From: Rhodanobacter soli
GTDB taxonomy: Bacteria > Pseudomonadota > Gammaproteobacteria > Xanthomonadales > Rhodanobacteraceae
DNA: 64,000 nt
Direction of reading: 5' to 3'
Assembly: GCF_040548735.1 (NCBI RefSeq)
Contig: NZ_JBEPSD010000002.1
Coordinates: forward strand, 558,001 to 622,000
Numbering within the stretch: position 1 is the first letter of the stretch; every line of letters begins with the position of its first letter. Position numbers and translations under genes: made by a program. Of this stretch, positions 34,494 to 42,716 are shown one piece after another. Below the pieces are notes generated by a model. That model was not told where the DNA came from and did not search any database. It was given only the letters and a program-made list of their open reading frames with translations.

Positions 34494-35549
34494 TCAGTGC
34501 GTTGCGGCGCCAAGCGTCTTGCGGAAGAACGCCAGTGCGCTGGCGTTGATGCGCTGGTGCGCCGCGACGCGATCGACGCCCGGCGGGTCCTTGCAAATGT
34601 CCGGTGCGCCCTTGGCGAGTTGCGGCGAGCACGGCGAGAGAAACACGTAATGCCCCGCCTTGGGAATCATCGTGATGCCGGCGAGCGTCTTGATCAGCGG
34701 TGCGATGTGCAGGACGTTTTCCTGCGGCAGCAGCACCCGATCGTCCTGGCCGTAATAGAGGAAAACCGGGCGATCGACGTGGGCAAGACCGGCCTTGTCG
34801 AACACCAGGCTCAGTGGCGCCATGGCGAAGGCGGCTTTCACGCGCGGATCGTCGGGCTTGCCCCAGCGGTCGACGCCTGCCTGCAGTGCGGCGAGGGCCG
34901 CCGTCGCGGTGCCTTGGGACTGGAGTTTCTGCAGCAGCCCGCAGTCCGGGTCCTGGGGATGGCGTTCGCAGTAGCCCACGTAGAGATCGAAACGTGGCAC
35001 CGCGCCCACGACCATCAGCGCGGCGTAGCCGCCGGCGGAAAAACCGGTGACGCCGATCCGCTTCGGATCGATCAGCGTCTTCCAGTGCGGATCGTGCAGC
35101 AGTTCGCTGATCGCAGCCTTTACCTGGATCGGCCGGCCGGCCAGCACGGCTGCGGTTCCGACGCCGCTCATGTCGTGGAAATTGTCCTTGGGATGTTCCA
35201 GCGTCGCCACCACAAAGCCGTGGCTCGCCAGGTACGCCGCGAGATCGTGATGGCCCAGGTCCGACCCGCCGTGGCCGTGCGAGATCACCACCAGCGGCTT
35301 GGCGCCGGCGAGGGGTGGTGCGTCGGGCGTGGCATGCAATTCATAAGGCCCGCGCCAGGTGGTCTTCGAAGGTTGCGCGGACGGATAGAACACGTAGCCG
35401 GGCGTCGTACCGCCGTTGACCGGGTCGTGAATCGCGATCGCTTGAAATCCCACGCCGGTCACGGCCTGGGCGATGGCGACGACTGGTGCGAAGAACAGCA
35501 CCAGGATGAGCATGCGGCTCACCAGAGCACGGCGTGAACGAATAGTCAT
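34494..35549 (-). CDS. Exported alpha/beta hydrolase
   Basis: A 351-residue hydrolase of the dienelactone-hydrolase/PAF-acetylhydrolase-like group. An N-terminal hydrophobic signal (RALVSRMLILVLFFAPVVAIAQA) points to the periplasm. The oxyanion region is VVISHGHGGSDLG, the nucleophile elbow is GVTGFSAGGYAAL (GxSxG), the acid is probably in LYYGQDDRVLL and the histidine in PKAGHYVFLSPC. Substrate unknown. The ATG at 35549 is preferred to the start at 35618, which would put 23 odd residues before the signal. Confidence 0.85.
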   Translation of the reverse strand: MTIRSRRALVSRMLILVLFFAPVVAIAQAVTGVGFQAIAIHDPVNGGTTPGYVFYPSAQPSKTTWRGPYELHATPDAPPLAGAKPLVVISHGHGGSDLGHHDLAAYLASHGFVVATLEHPKDNFHDMSGVGTAAVLAGRPIQVKAAISELLHDPHWKTLIDPKRIGVTGFSAGGYAALMVVGAVPRFDLYVGYCERHPQDPDCGLLQKLQSQGTATAALAALQAGVDRWGKPDDPRVKAAFAMAPLSLVFDKAGLAHVDRPVFLYYGQDDRVLLPQENVLHIAPLIKTLAGITMIPKAGHYVFLSPCSPQLAKGAPDICKDPPGVDRVAAHQRINASALAFFRKTLGAATH

Positions 35550-35624
35550 GCGGTCGACCTTCCACGAAAGAAGGCGGAATTGTAATGAGCGGCACGCTGT
35601 CATGGCGACGTGACGCATGGCACG

Positions 35625-36776
35625 TCAGTAGCTCTTTCCGCGCGCCGACACCGGCCACACCACCTCGACCTTGCCGTTGCGCACGCCGACGTACCAGTCG
35701 TGGAGGTTGCAGGTCGGGTCGCAATGGCCGGGCACGAGCTTCAGCTTTTCGTTGATGCGCAGGACGCCACGCTTGTCCTCGATCACGCCGTGCTCGTCCG
35801 AGGCGCTTAGGTACGTCACGTCGTCGCGGCCGTGGATGACGGGTAGGCCGCTGTCGAGCGATTGCACCTTGAGGCCCGCGTCGCAGACTGCCTGGCCGGG
35901 TTTCGCGCGGCTCATCACCGAGGTCAGGATGAACAGCGCGTTCTCCCATTCGCCCTGGTCGATGCGATGGCCGTCCTTGTCCCTGATGCGCCCGTAGTCC
36001 GCATCCATGAAAGCGTAGCTGCCGCATTGCAGCTCGTTGTAGATGCCTGAATTGGACTCGAAGTAGTAGGAGCCCGTGCCGCCGCCCGAGACGAGTTCGG
36101 GTGTCAGCCCGGCCGTCTGCAGGCTTTCGACCACCGCCTTCGCCAGGACAATGGCGTCGTCGAGCTTCGCCTTGCGCTCCGCATAGCTTTCCAGATGCTG
36201 CATGGCGCCCTGATACGCCTGGATGCCGGTGAATCCCAGGGCCGGCGTGGCGTCGATCGCCTGGGCAATCGCAACCGCTTCGCCGGTCGTGGCAACGCCG
36301 CAACGGCCCGCGCCGCAGTCGATCTCGACGAGGCACTCCAGCGTCGTGCCATGCCTTTGCGCCGCAGCCGAAAGCTCGGCCACGTTCGCCACGTCGTCGA
36401 CGCAGACGATGACCCGCGCGCCGTAGCGCGGCAGGCGCGCGAGCCGGTCGATCTTGCCCGGGTCGCGCACCTCATTCGACACGAGGATGTCCCGGATGCC
36501 GCCACGCGCAAAGGCCTCGGCTTCGGAAACCTTCTGGCAGCAGACGCCGACCGCGTCGCCCAGGCTTTCCTGCAGCTTCTGCACGTCGACCGACTTGTGC
36601 ATCTTGCCGTGGCTGCGGTGACGCACACCGTGCGCTTTCGCGTAGTCGCCCATCTTCACGATGTTGCGCTCCAGCGCGTCGAGGTCGAGCACCAGGCAGG
36701 GCGTCTGGATATCCGCCTCGTCCATGCCCGGCAGGGCGGGGATGTCATAGCCGACCTCGCAGTCGGCGGAATCCAT
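35625..36776 (-). CDS. DSD1-family PLP aldolase, 3-hydroxy-D-aspartate aldolase-like
   Basis: A 383-residue fold-type III PLP enzyme. The N-terminal block DIQTPCLVLDLDALERNIVKM and RHRSHGKMHKSVDVQKLQ contains the PLP lysine region; VSGGGTGSYYFESNSGIYNELQ binds the cofactor phosphate; PGHCDPTCNLHDWYVGVRNG supplies the metal ligands. From memory it is very like BhcC, the 3-hydroxyaspartate aldolase of the beta-hydroxyaspartate cycle in Paracoccus; D-threonine aldolase is the alternative. The other genes of that cycle are absent here. The ATG at 36776 is used; starts further upstream up to 36851 are possible. Confidence 0.85.
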   Translation of the reverse strand: MDSADCEVGYDIPALPGMDEADIQTPCLVLDLDALERNIVKMGDYAKAHGVRHRSHGKMHKSVDVQKLQESLGDAVGVCCQKVSEAEAFARGGIRDILVSNEVRDPGKIDRLARLPRYGARVIVCVDDVANVAELSAAAQRHGTTLECLVEIDCGAGRCGVATTGEAVAIAQAIDATPALGFTGIQAYQGAMQHLESYAERKAKLDDAIVLAKAVVESLQTAGLTPELVSGGGTGSYYFESNSGIYNELQCGSYAFMDADYGRIRDKDGHRIDQGEWENALFILTSVMSRAKPGQAVCDAGLKVQSLDSGLPVIHGRDDVTYLSASDEHGVIEDKRGVLRINEKLKLVPGHCDPTCNLHDWYVGVRNGKVEVVWPVSARGKSY

Positions 36777-36986
36777 CGTTGCGTTCACGGGAATCTCCGC
36801 GGTTTTCAAGTGGCGTGTCGGGATTGGCATGGCTTCGGGCGATGGTGACATTGGCGCGTTTGCCCGAAGAAATCCACGGAAGCGGCTGCGGCAGGCCCGA
36901 TACGGCGTGCAGCATCGGGAAAGGGTCGGAGCTGGTTTCCTGCCTTGATCGCACGACTTTGGCGAGCGCCAACACGAAGGAGCGTC

Positions 36987-37934
36987 ATGAAGCTTTGCAC
37001 GATTGCCCTATGCCTGCTGGTCGCATGCGCAAGCGCGCATGCAGCGACGACGGTTTGGCAACCCGCCGCTGGAAACACTCAGATACCGATCTGGCCGGGA
37101 GCAGCGCCTGATGCACAGCAGGTTCCCGGTCCGGAAACGGCGAAGGTGAGCGACAAGTTGTTGGCTGGCAAGCCGGTGACTGCGGTGACCAATGTGACCC
37201 GCCCCACGATGACGGTCTATGCGCCTAAGGGGAAGAATACGAGAGCTGCGGTCGTGGTGTTTCCGGGTGGCGGCTTCCAGATCCTGGCCATGGATCTCGA
37301 AGGCACCGAAGCCTGCGACTGGCTCACGTCCAGGGGCATCACCTGTGTCCTGCTGAAGTACCGCATCCCGAGTGCGCCCTATGAATGGCAGTGCGATTGC
37401 CGCCCGCACAATTTCGCCTTGTCGGTGCCGTCATTGGAGGACGCGCAGCGAACGATGCGGCTGGTGCGCCATCACGCAGCGGAATGGCACATCGATCCGC
37501 ACAGGATTGGCGTGCTCGGGTTTTCGGCGGGCGGGTTCCTGGTGGCGGAGATCAGCACGAACTTTGCGCGGCGCCTGTATTCCCCCGTGGACGCCGCCGA
37601 CAGGGAAAGCGCCCGGCCCGATTTCGCCATGCCCATCTATCCGGGGCATCTCGCGACCGATGACGACAAGTTCAATGCCAATGTCCCTGTCTCCCGCGAG
37701 ACGCCGCCAACGTTCCTGGTGCAGGCGGAAGACGACTACGTGGATGGCGTCAACCAGTCGCTGGCCTATTACATCGCGCTGAAGAACGCCAAGGTGCCGA
37801 CCGAGATGCACCTGTACGCGCACGGCGGGCATGCGTTCGGGCTGAGGCCGACGTCGAATCCGATCACGCGCTGGCCCGCCCTGGCCGAGATGTGGATGGT
37901 CACCATCGGGATGATTCCCGCTGCGGGTCGATAG
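36987..37934 (+). CDS. Exported alpha/beta hydrolase, acetyl-esterase-like
   Basis: A 315-residue esterase-lipase of the HSL/BD-FAE-like group. Signal peptide KLCTIALCLLVACASAHA; oxyanion loop VVVFPGGGFQIL; nucleophile motif GVLGFSAGGFLVAEI; acidic residue in FLVQAEDDYVDGV; histidine in LYAHGGHAFGL. Many such enzymes deacetylate sugars outside the cytoplasm. The ATG at 36987 follows an AAGGAG RBS. It is divergent from the aldolase gene. Confidence 0.88.
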   Translation: MKLCTIALCLLVACASAHAATTVWQPAAGNTQIPIWPGAAPDAQQVPGPETAKVSDKLLAGKPVTAVTNVTRPTMTVYAPKGKNTRAAVVVFPGGGFQILAMDLEGTEACDWLTSRGITCVLLKYRIPSAPYEWQCDCRPHNFALSVPSLEDAQRTMRLVRHHAAEWHIDPHRIGVLGFSAGGFLVAEISTNFARRLYSPVDAADRESARPDFAMPIYPGHLATDDDKFNANVPVSRETPPTFLVQAEDDYVDGVNQSLAYYIALKNAKVPTEMHLYAHGGHAFGLRPTSNPITRWPALAEMWMVTIGMIPAAGR

Positions 37935-37996
37935 AGGGGCCAGGGAAACCGATGACCGAGCATGTCCGCTTGCGACGGCGGACATCATCGAAAGAA

Positions 37997-38024
37997 AAGC
38001 CCGATGCGTTCCGCACCGGGCTTC
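37997..38024. terminator. Bidirectional terminator between convergent genes
   Basis: AGCCCGATGCG and GCACCGGGCTT pair into a stem around TTCC between the esterase gene and the PepSY-like gene on the opposite strand. A-rich sequence lies on the left and a few T on the right, so it may end transcripts from both sides. Confidence 0.65.
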
Positions 38025-38048
38025 CGTAATCATGGCAAGCGCAACGCG

Positions 38049-38552
38049 TCAGTCGCGCGACTTGGCTACCACGCTGCCATCGCCCGGATCGACCAGCAGG
38101 TCGACGTCGGTGCCGCGCCTGGTCTTGGCGTCAGCGCTCCACAGGCCGTGCTCGTACTCCACGTCATGGACGCCCTCGTAGCCGGCCGCAGTCAGTTTGG
38201 CCGTGATCTCGTCCTTGTTGAGTTTGGACGGTGCGTCGTTGACGTAGACCTTGCCGTTCACCGGTCCCACGGCGAGCTCGACCCATTGCTTGTTGCCGCC
38301 GCGGGCCTTGCTGCGCCATACGCCGTCCTTGAACTTCAGGTCCTTGACCTCTTTGTAGCCGGCATTGGCGATCGCGGTTTTGATGGCCTCCTCGCTCAAT
38401 GCGCCGGTCGGCGGTTGCGTGGTCCAGGTGGAAGCCGTGGTGGTGGTCTGGATGGTCGTTGTCGCCGACTGGGTGGTGGCAGCTGGATCCTGCGCGAGGG
38501 CGACACTGCAAACCGACAGTCCGATTAGTAGGGGAAGCATGCGCTTGATCAT
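38049..38552 (-). CDS. Exported protein with two PepSY-like repeats
   Basis: A 167-residue protein with a signal peptide (IKRMLPLLIGLSVCSVALAQ), a Thr-rich linker (TTTIQTTTTASTWTT), and two tandem domains with the same pattern: EEAIKTAIANAGYKEVKDLKF and KDEITAKLTAAGYEGVHDVEY, each followed by a G-W-hydrophobic strand (GVWRSKA, GLWSADA) and a DG/NG turn. This matches the PepSY/YkwD-like inhibitor fold found in periplasmic proteins. AAGGAG RBS. Function unknown. Confidence 0.75.
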   Translation of the reverse strand: MIKRMLPLLIGLSVCSVALAQDPAATTQSATTTIQTTTTASTWTTQPPTGALSEEAIKTAIANAGYKEVKDLKFKDGVWRSKARGGNKQWVELAVGPVNGKVYVNDAPSKLNKDEITAKLTAAGYEGVHDVEYEHGLWSADAKTRRGTDVDLLVDPGDGSVVAKSRD

Positions 38553-38844
38553 TGATAGCTCCTTTGCGGTTGCGCAACATGGCGTCGCCGGCTTGTGCCG
38601 GCGCCGCTCGAACCAGTGGGAACCGGCGGCCGACACTCAGCGCCGGCTCATGGAAGACTGATGGGACCACCTTGTCCGGAACGACGGCGTGAAGGCACGA
38701 GCCCGAAGCCCGAACTGGAGCGCACCGGCGTACGTCGGCGGCTCAAGTTCCAGCCGCGGGCGAACTGCGCACTTCCTGCAGCGGTCGACGTCGGCACAAG
38801 TCGGTAAAATGGTGGTTTCGCTACCGATTCGGCAAACACCCCCC

Positions 38845-40047
38845 ATGTGTCCAACCCTCTGGGTCCGCCTGCTCACCGCGCTATGCCTCCTCGTAGCGCT
38901 GCCATCGGCCGCCCGCGCGCAAAGCACGCAGACCATCGGCCAGCAACGCGAAGCCGTGCTGTTCTGGCCGCAGGCGCAGCGCGAGGCGCAGTTCCGGCAG
39001 ATGTACGAGCGGTTTCCCAGCGATCGTGCCGCACACGGTACGCATGTGCACGCGCTGCCGCAGGGCAAGCCGCTGGAGTTGGGCGTGCAGGGTGCGTCGG
39101 GGGTGTTGGCCAACTATATGGACAAGCACCACCTCGCCGGCGTGATGGTGCTGCAGCACGGGCGCGTCCGCCTGCAGCGCTATGCGCTGGGCTTCGGGCC
39201 GGAGCAGCGCTGGGAGTCGTTCTCGGTGGCGAAGTCGGTGACGTCCACGTTGCTGGGCATCGCGTTGCAACGTGGCGACATCCACAGCCTGGACGACACG
39301 CTGGGCACGTACATCCCGGAGTTGCGCGACAGTGCCTACGCCAAGGTTACGGTGCAGCAGTTGCTGACGATGACTTCCGGTGTGCATTGGAACGAGGACT
39401 ACGCCGATGCCAAGTCGGACGTGGCGCAGATGTACCTCGGCGCCTGCGTCGACGGCCAGGCGCATATCCTGTCGTACCTGAAGAAACAGCCGCGGCAGTG
39501 GCCGGCCGGCACGCACTTCAACTACAACACTGCGGAAACCGACCTGCTCGGCATCCTGGTGCAGCGTGCCACGCACCGTTCGCTGGCCGTCTACCTGTCG
39601 CAGACCATCTGGAAGCCCTACGGCATGGCCGCCGATGCGTACTGGATCAAGGACGAGTGCGATGGCAGCGACACCGGCGGTAGCGGGCTGTCAGCCACGC
39701 TAGGCGACTATGCGCGACTGGGGCAGTTCATGCTCGACGGCGGGCGCATCGCGGGCAAGCCGGTAATCGCCAAGGCGTGGCTTGATGGCGCGCTGCGCCG
39801 CCAGGAAAGCGTCGATGATCCCGACCGCGGCTACGGCTATTTGTGGTGGACGGATACCGACGGCAGCTATGCGGCGATCGGCATCTTCGGCCAGATGGTC
39901 TACGTCGACCCCGCGCGCCAGCTGGTGATCGCCCAAGTCGGCGCATGGCCGCATGCGACGTCCGACGAACTGGTCGCCGCGCGGCGCGAGTTCGTGGCCA
40001 CCGTCAAGCGTGCGCTGGATGCGGAGCGGAAGTCGTCGGCGCACTGA
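38845..40047 (+). CDS. Serine hydrolase of the class C beta-lactamase family
   Basis: A 400-residue exported protein. The signal peptide is LLTALCLLVALPSAARAQ. The penicillin-binding fold shows SVAKS (SxxK, in WESFSVAKSVTSTLLG), a YNT motif in HFNYNTAETD (the YxN position) and a late GYGYLWWTDTDG region. Such enzymes are usually esterases or peptidases rather than true beta-lactamases. An upstream in-frame ATG at 38809 is possible; the ATG at 38845 was preferred because it abuts the signal peptide. The 290-bp gap before it holds nothing recognised. Confidence 0.85.
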   Translation: MCPTLWVRLLTALCLLVALPSAARAQSTQTIGQQREAVLFWPQAQREAQFRQMYERFPSDRAAHGTHVHALPQGKPLELGVQGASGVLANYMDKHHLAGVMVLQHGRVRLQRYALGFGPEQRWESFSVAKSVTSTLLGIALQRGDIHSLDDTLGTYIPELRDSAYAKVTVQQLLTMTSGVHWNEDYADAKSDVAQMYLGACVDGQAHILSYLKKQPRQWPAGTHFNYNTAETDLLGILVQRATHRSLAVYLSQTIWKPYGMAADAYWIKDECDGSDTGGSGLSATLGDYARLGQFMLDGGRIAGKPVIAKAWLDGALRRQESVDDPDRGYGYLWWTDTDGSYAAIGIFGQMVYVDPARQLVIAQVGAWPHATSDELVAARREFVATVKRALDAERKSSAH

Positions 40048-40094
40048 ATCGCCGGACGTCCATTTTGCCTCCTGTCTTTTGTCGTGCGATCCGC

Positions 40095-41231
40095 TCAGTC
40101 GAGCGGCCACGGGACCGAACCCGCCAGGCGATCGGCGCCGGAGGCTTCGACGGGATCGGGTTCGACGCCGGGTTTCCGGGCAGCTCTTTCGTCGCGGCGC
40201 CACCACGGCGTCACCGGCCGTCGTTCCACCGGCTCGACCGCCTGGCCGAGCTGCGGCAGCAGCAGGTGCGCCCGATGCGGATCGGCCAGCGAGAGCAGGG
40301 TTTCCACCGGCTCGTCCCAGGCGTGTGTGGAAAGCGCGAACGTGCCCCAGTGCACCGGCATCAGCACGCCGCCGCCGAGCATGTCATGCGCCGCCAGTGC
40401 ATTGGCCGGCCCCAGGTGGATGTCGCCCCACGAGGGATGGAACGCACCGACTTCCAGCATCACCAGGTCGAACGGACCAAGCCGGTCGCGAATGGTCTCG
40501 TATTCGCTGGTGAGGCCGGTGTCGCCGCTGAAGAACACGCTGTGCCGTTCGCCCTGCATCACCAGTGACGACCACAGGGTGAGGTTGCGATCCTTCAGGC
40601 CGCGCCCGGAAAAATGCTGCGACGGCGCGGCCGTGATGTCCAGGCCGGTGCCCGGCACGCGATGGGTCTGCCACCAGGCCAGCTCGGTGATGCGCGATGG
40701 CGCGATGCCCCAGGCTTCCAGATGGGCACCGACGCCGAGCGAGGTGACGAAGGGGACATCCGATTTCGCCAGCGCGCGGATGGTCGGGTAGTCCAGGTGA
40801 TCGTAGTGGTCGTGCGAAATCACCACCGCATCGATGGCGGGCAGGTCGCGCAGGCTCACCGGCACCGGCTGGAAACGCTTCGGGCCGAGCAGGGTGAAGG
40901 GCGAGGCACGTTGGCCCCAGACCGGATCGGTCAGCACGCGCCAGCCGTCGATCTCCAGCAACACGGTGGAATGGCCCAGCCAGGTGGCGCGCAATCCGCT
41001 GGCCGGCGATTTCAGCCACGCGCCGCGCGGATCCTCGGCGGGCAGTGGCGCAGGCGGGGTGCGATCCGCATCGCCGCAGACAAAGTCGCGCAGCGTGGGC
41101 TGCGGTGTGGACGCATCGCGCAAACCGGGCAACACCGGATGGATGTTGCGCAACCGCTCGCCATCCCACAACGGCAGGGAGTGCAGACGTTCGAGACGTT
41201 CGCCCCGGGCGGCTTTGCCGAAAGATCGCAT
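40095..41231 (-). CDS. MBL-fold hydrolase (NAPE-PLD/UlaG-like)
   Basis: A 378-residue metallo-beta-lactamase-fold enzyme. WLGHSTVLLEIDGWRVLTDPVW is the N-terminal strand pair, the metal motif is VVISHDHYDHLDYPT (HxHxDH), and later ligands are in FFSGDTGLT and LMPVHWGTF. The layout fits the family that includes NAPE-PLD and outer-membrane lipid hydrolases; no signal peptide is clear. The substrate is unknown. The start at 41231 removes an unlikely N-terminal extension up to 41306. Confidence 0.85.
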   Translation of the reverse strand: MRSFGKAARGERLERLHSLPLWDGERLRNIHPVLPGLRDASTPQPTLRDFVCGDADRTPPAPLPAEDPRGAWLKSPASGLRATWLGHSTVLLEIDGWRVLTDPVWGQRASPFTLLGPKRFQPVPVSLRDLPAIDAVVISHDHYDHLDYPTIRALAKSDVPFVTSLGVGAHLEAWGIAPSRITELAWWQTHRVPGTGLDITAAPSQHFSGRGLKDRNLTLWSSLVMQGERHSVFFSGDTGLTSEYETIRDRLGPFDLVMLEVGAFHPSWGDIHLGPANALAAHDMLGGGVLMPVHWGTFALSTHAWDEPVETLLSLADPHRAHLLLPQLGQAVEPVERRPVTPWWRRDERAARKPGVEPDPVEASGADRLAGSVPWPLD

Positions 41232-41317
41232 GACGTGGTTCCTGTGGTTTGTGCGGTACTCCCGAGGAATGCGCGCGGCGCTGGCACAAATCAAGGGATC
41301 GATCACGCCGACCCATG

Positions 41318-41995
41318 TCAGCGGGCGCCATAGGCGACCCAGCCCCTGAACGTGAAGCCCGCGTAGAACAATTCCACGTCCTCGAATCCCGCCTTTTCCA
41401 GCAGCGCAACGTCTTGTTCCGGCGCAAGCAGGGGAAGTCGGGCGCCGATGGCCTCGATCGCCTTGTTCGCGTTCGATGCGGGAACGCCGGATGAAACGGC
41501 GAAGGCCGCGTAGCGCTCCAGCCAGCGCACCTTCTCGCGCTCGGTCTGCGGAAAGCTGTGGTGGGCGACAACCAGCGGGGCGCCCGGTTTCAGGCGGCGT
41601 CGCAACTGCTTGAGGGTGTGCAGGCGTTCCTCGGCCGACAGAAAATGCAGGGTCAACAGACAGGTAGCGCCATCAAACGGTCCTTCCGACGCCGTGTCGA
41701 TATAGCCTTCGATGAGCTCGACGCGCGACGCGAGCGGGTCCAGCGTGACTTCCGCCGCCTTCAGCATCTCGGCGGATGGATCGACGCCGACGAAGCGCCA
41801 CCCGGGCTGCGCTTCGGCGAATGCCTTCAACTCCAGGCCACCACCCGCGCCGAGCACCAGGACATGCCCGTCTGCGGGGACGCGCTCGGCAAGAAGCAGT
41901 GCGGCCATCTGTTGGAGGGCATGAAAACCCGGCACCAGCCTGACTGGACCTTCGGCGTAGCGGGCGGCGGATGGTGGATCGGAGAAGGTGGACAC
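41318..41995 (-). CDS. Class I SAM-dependent methyltransferase
   Basis: A 225-residue methyltransferase. Motif I is VLVLGAGGGLELKAFAE, motif II is FVGVDPSAEMLKAA, and CLLTLHFLSAEERL follows at the motif IV/V position. No specific substrate can be read. It is a cytoplasmic protein, adjacent to and on the same strand as the MBL hydrolase (86 bp apart), possibly co-transcribed. Confidence 0.85.
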   Translation of the reverse strand: MSTFSDPPSAARYAEGPVRLVPGFHALQQMAALLLAERVPADGHVLVLGAGGGLELKAFAEAQPGWRFVGVDPSAEMLKAAEVTLDPLASRVELIEGYIDTASEGPFDGATCLLTLHFLSAEERLHTLKQLRRRLKPGAPLVVAHHSFPQTEREKVRWLERYAAFAVSSGVPASNANKAIEAIGARLPLLAPEQDVALLEKAGFEDVELFYAGFTFRGWVAYGAR

Positions 41996-42054
41996 GCGCG
42001 GCTCCCGGTCGGAAACGGAATCATTGATGGCATGGCTTCACGAAGGGCATGTAT

Positions 42055-42612
42055 TCACCCGCGCCAGTTCGCGTGCCGCTCCCAGAACGCTACGGCACGC
42101 CGATATGCCTCGCGATCCAGCGGCACGCCCGAACCGCCTTCGGCCACGCCCAGCGCATTGCGTAGCATGGTGATCGGCACCATCGGGATCTCCTCCGGCT
42201 CGGCGGTGTAGAGGCAGCCGACCACGCCCCAGTCGGCGTCGATCGGCGAGTCTTCCTTCGCCAGTTGCTCGCGGCTGTAGAGGATCGGCAGCAGATAGTT
42301 GGCCACGGGCGGGTCGATGCCCTCGAACCAGCGCACCAGCACCGGCAGTTCTTCGGTGCTGCGGGCCTCGTAGGCCGAGCGCAGCAGGTGGCGGTTCGCA
42401 TCGGTGATGGGCGTGGCGGTGCAGCGTGTGCTGGTCCAGTTGCGGTGCACGTGCAGGCAGCAGAACGGGGCGTAACCCTCAAGGACTTTCAACGGTGCCT
42501 CGCTGTTGAGGCGCCGCTCGAACTCCTCTGCGCTGCAATCCCGGATGGCGCTGGAGCGACGGTCGCGCGGGAACAGGCGGGTACGGGCGAAGGCAGTGAG
42601 GACGATGGACAT
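42055..42612 (-). CDS. DUF3228 family protein
   Basis: A 185-residue cytoplasmic protein: VLEGYAPFCCLHVHRNWTST followed by ITDANRHLLRSAYEAR, ELPVLVRWFEGIDPP, and DADWGVVGCLYTAEPEEIPMVPITMLRN. The GYAPFC...HRNWTS block is what I associate with DUF3228. Function unknown. It lies between the methyltransferase and the ABC transporter gene on the same strand. Confidence 0.7.
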   Translation of the reverse strand: MSIVLTAFARTRLFPRDRRSSAIRDCSAEEFERRLNSEAPLKVLEGYAPFCCLHVHRNWTSTRCTATPITDANRHLLRSAYEARSTEELPVLVRWFEGIDPPVANYLLPILYSREQLAKEDSPIDADWGVVGCLYTAEPEEIPMVPITMLRNALGVAEGGSGVPLDREAYRRAVAFWERHANWRG

Positions 42613-42716
42613 ACCGGTCGATAGGCTGGGGATCAGTGCCTGAGGTTAGCGTGTCGAGGGTGTTGTTGATTCGCCAAACCGAAATTCTGCAGGCGGAAAC
42701 TCGATCGCAAGAGCGT

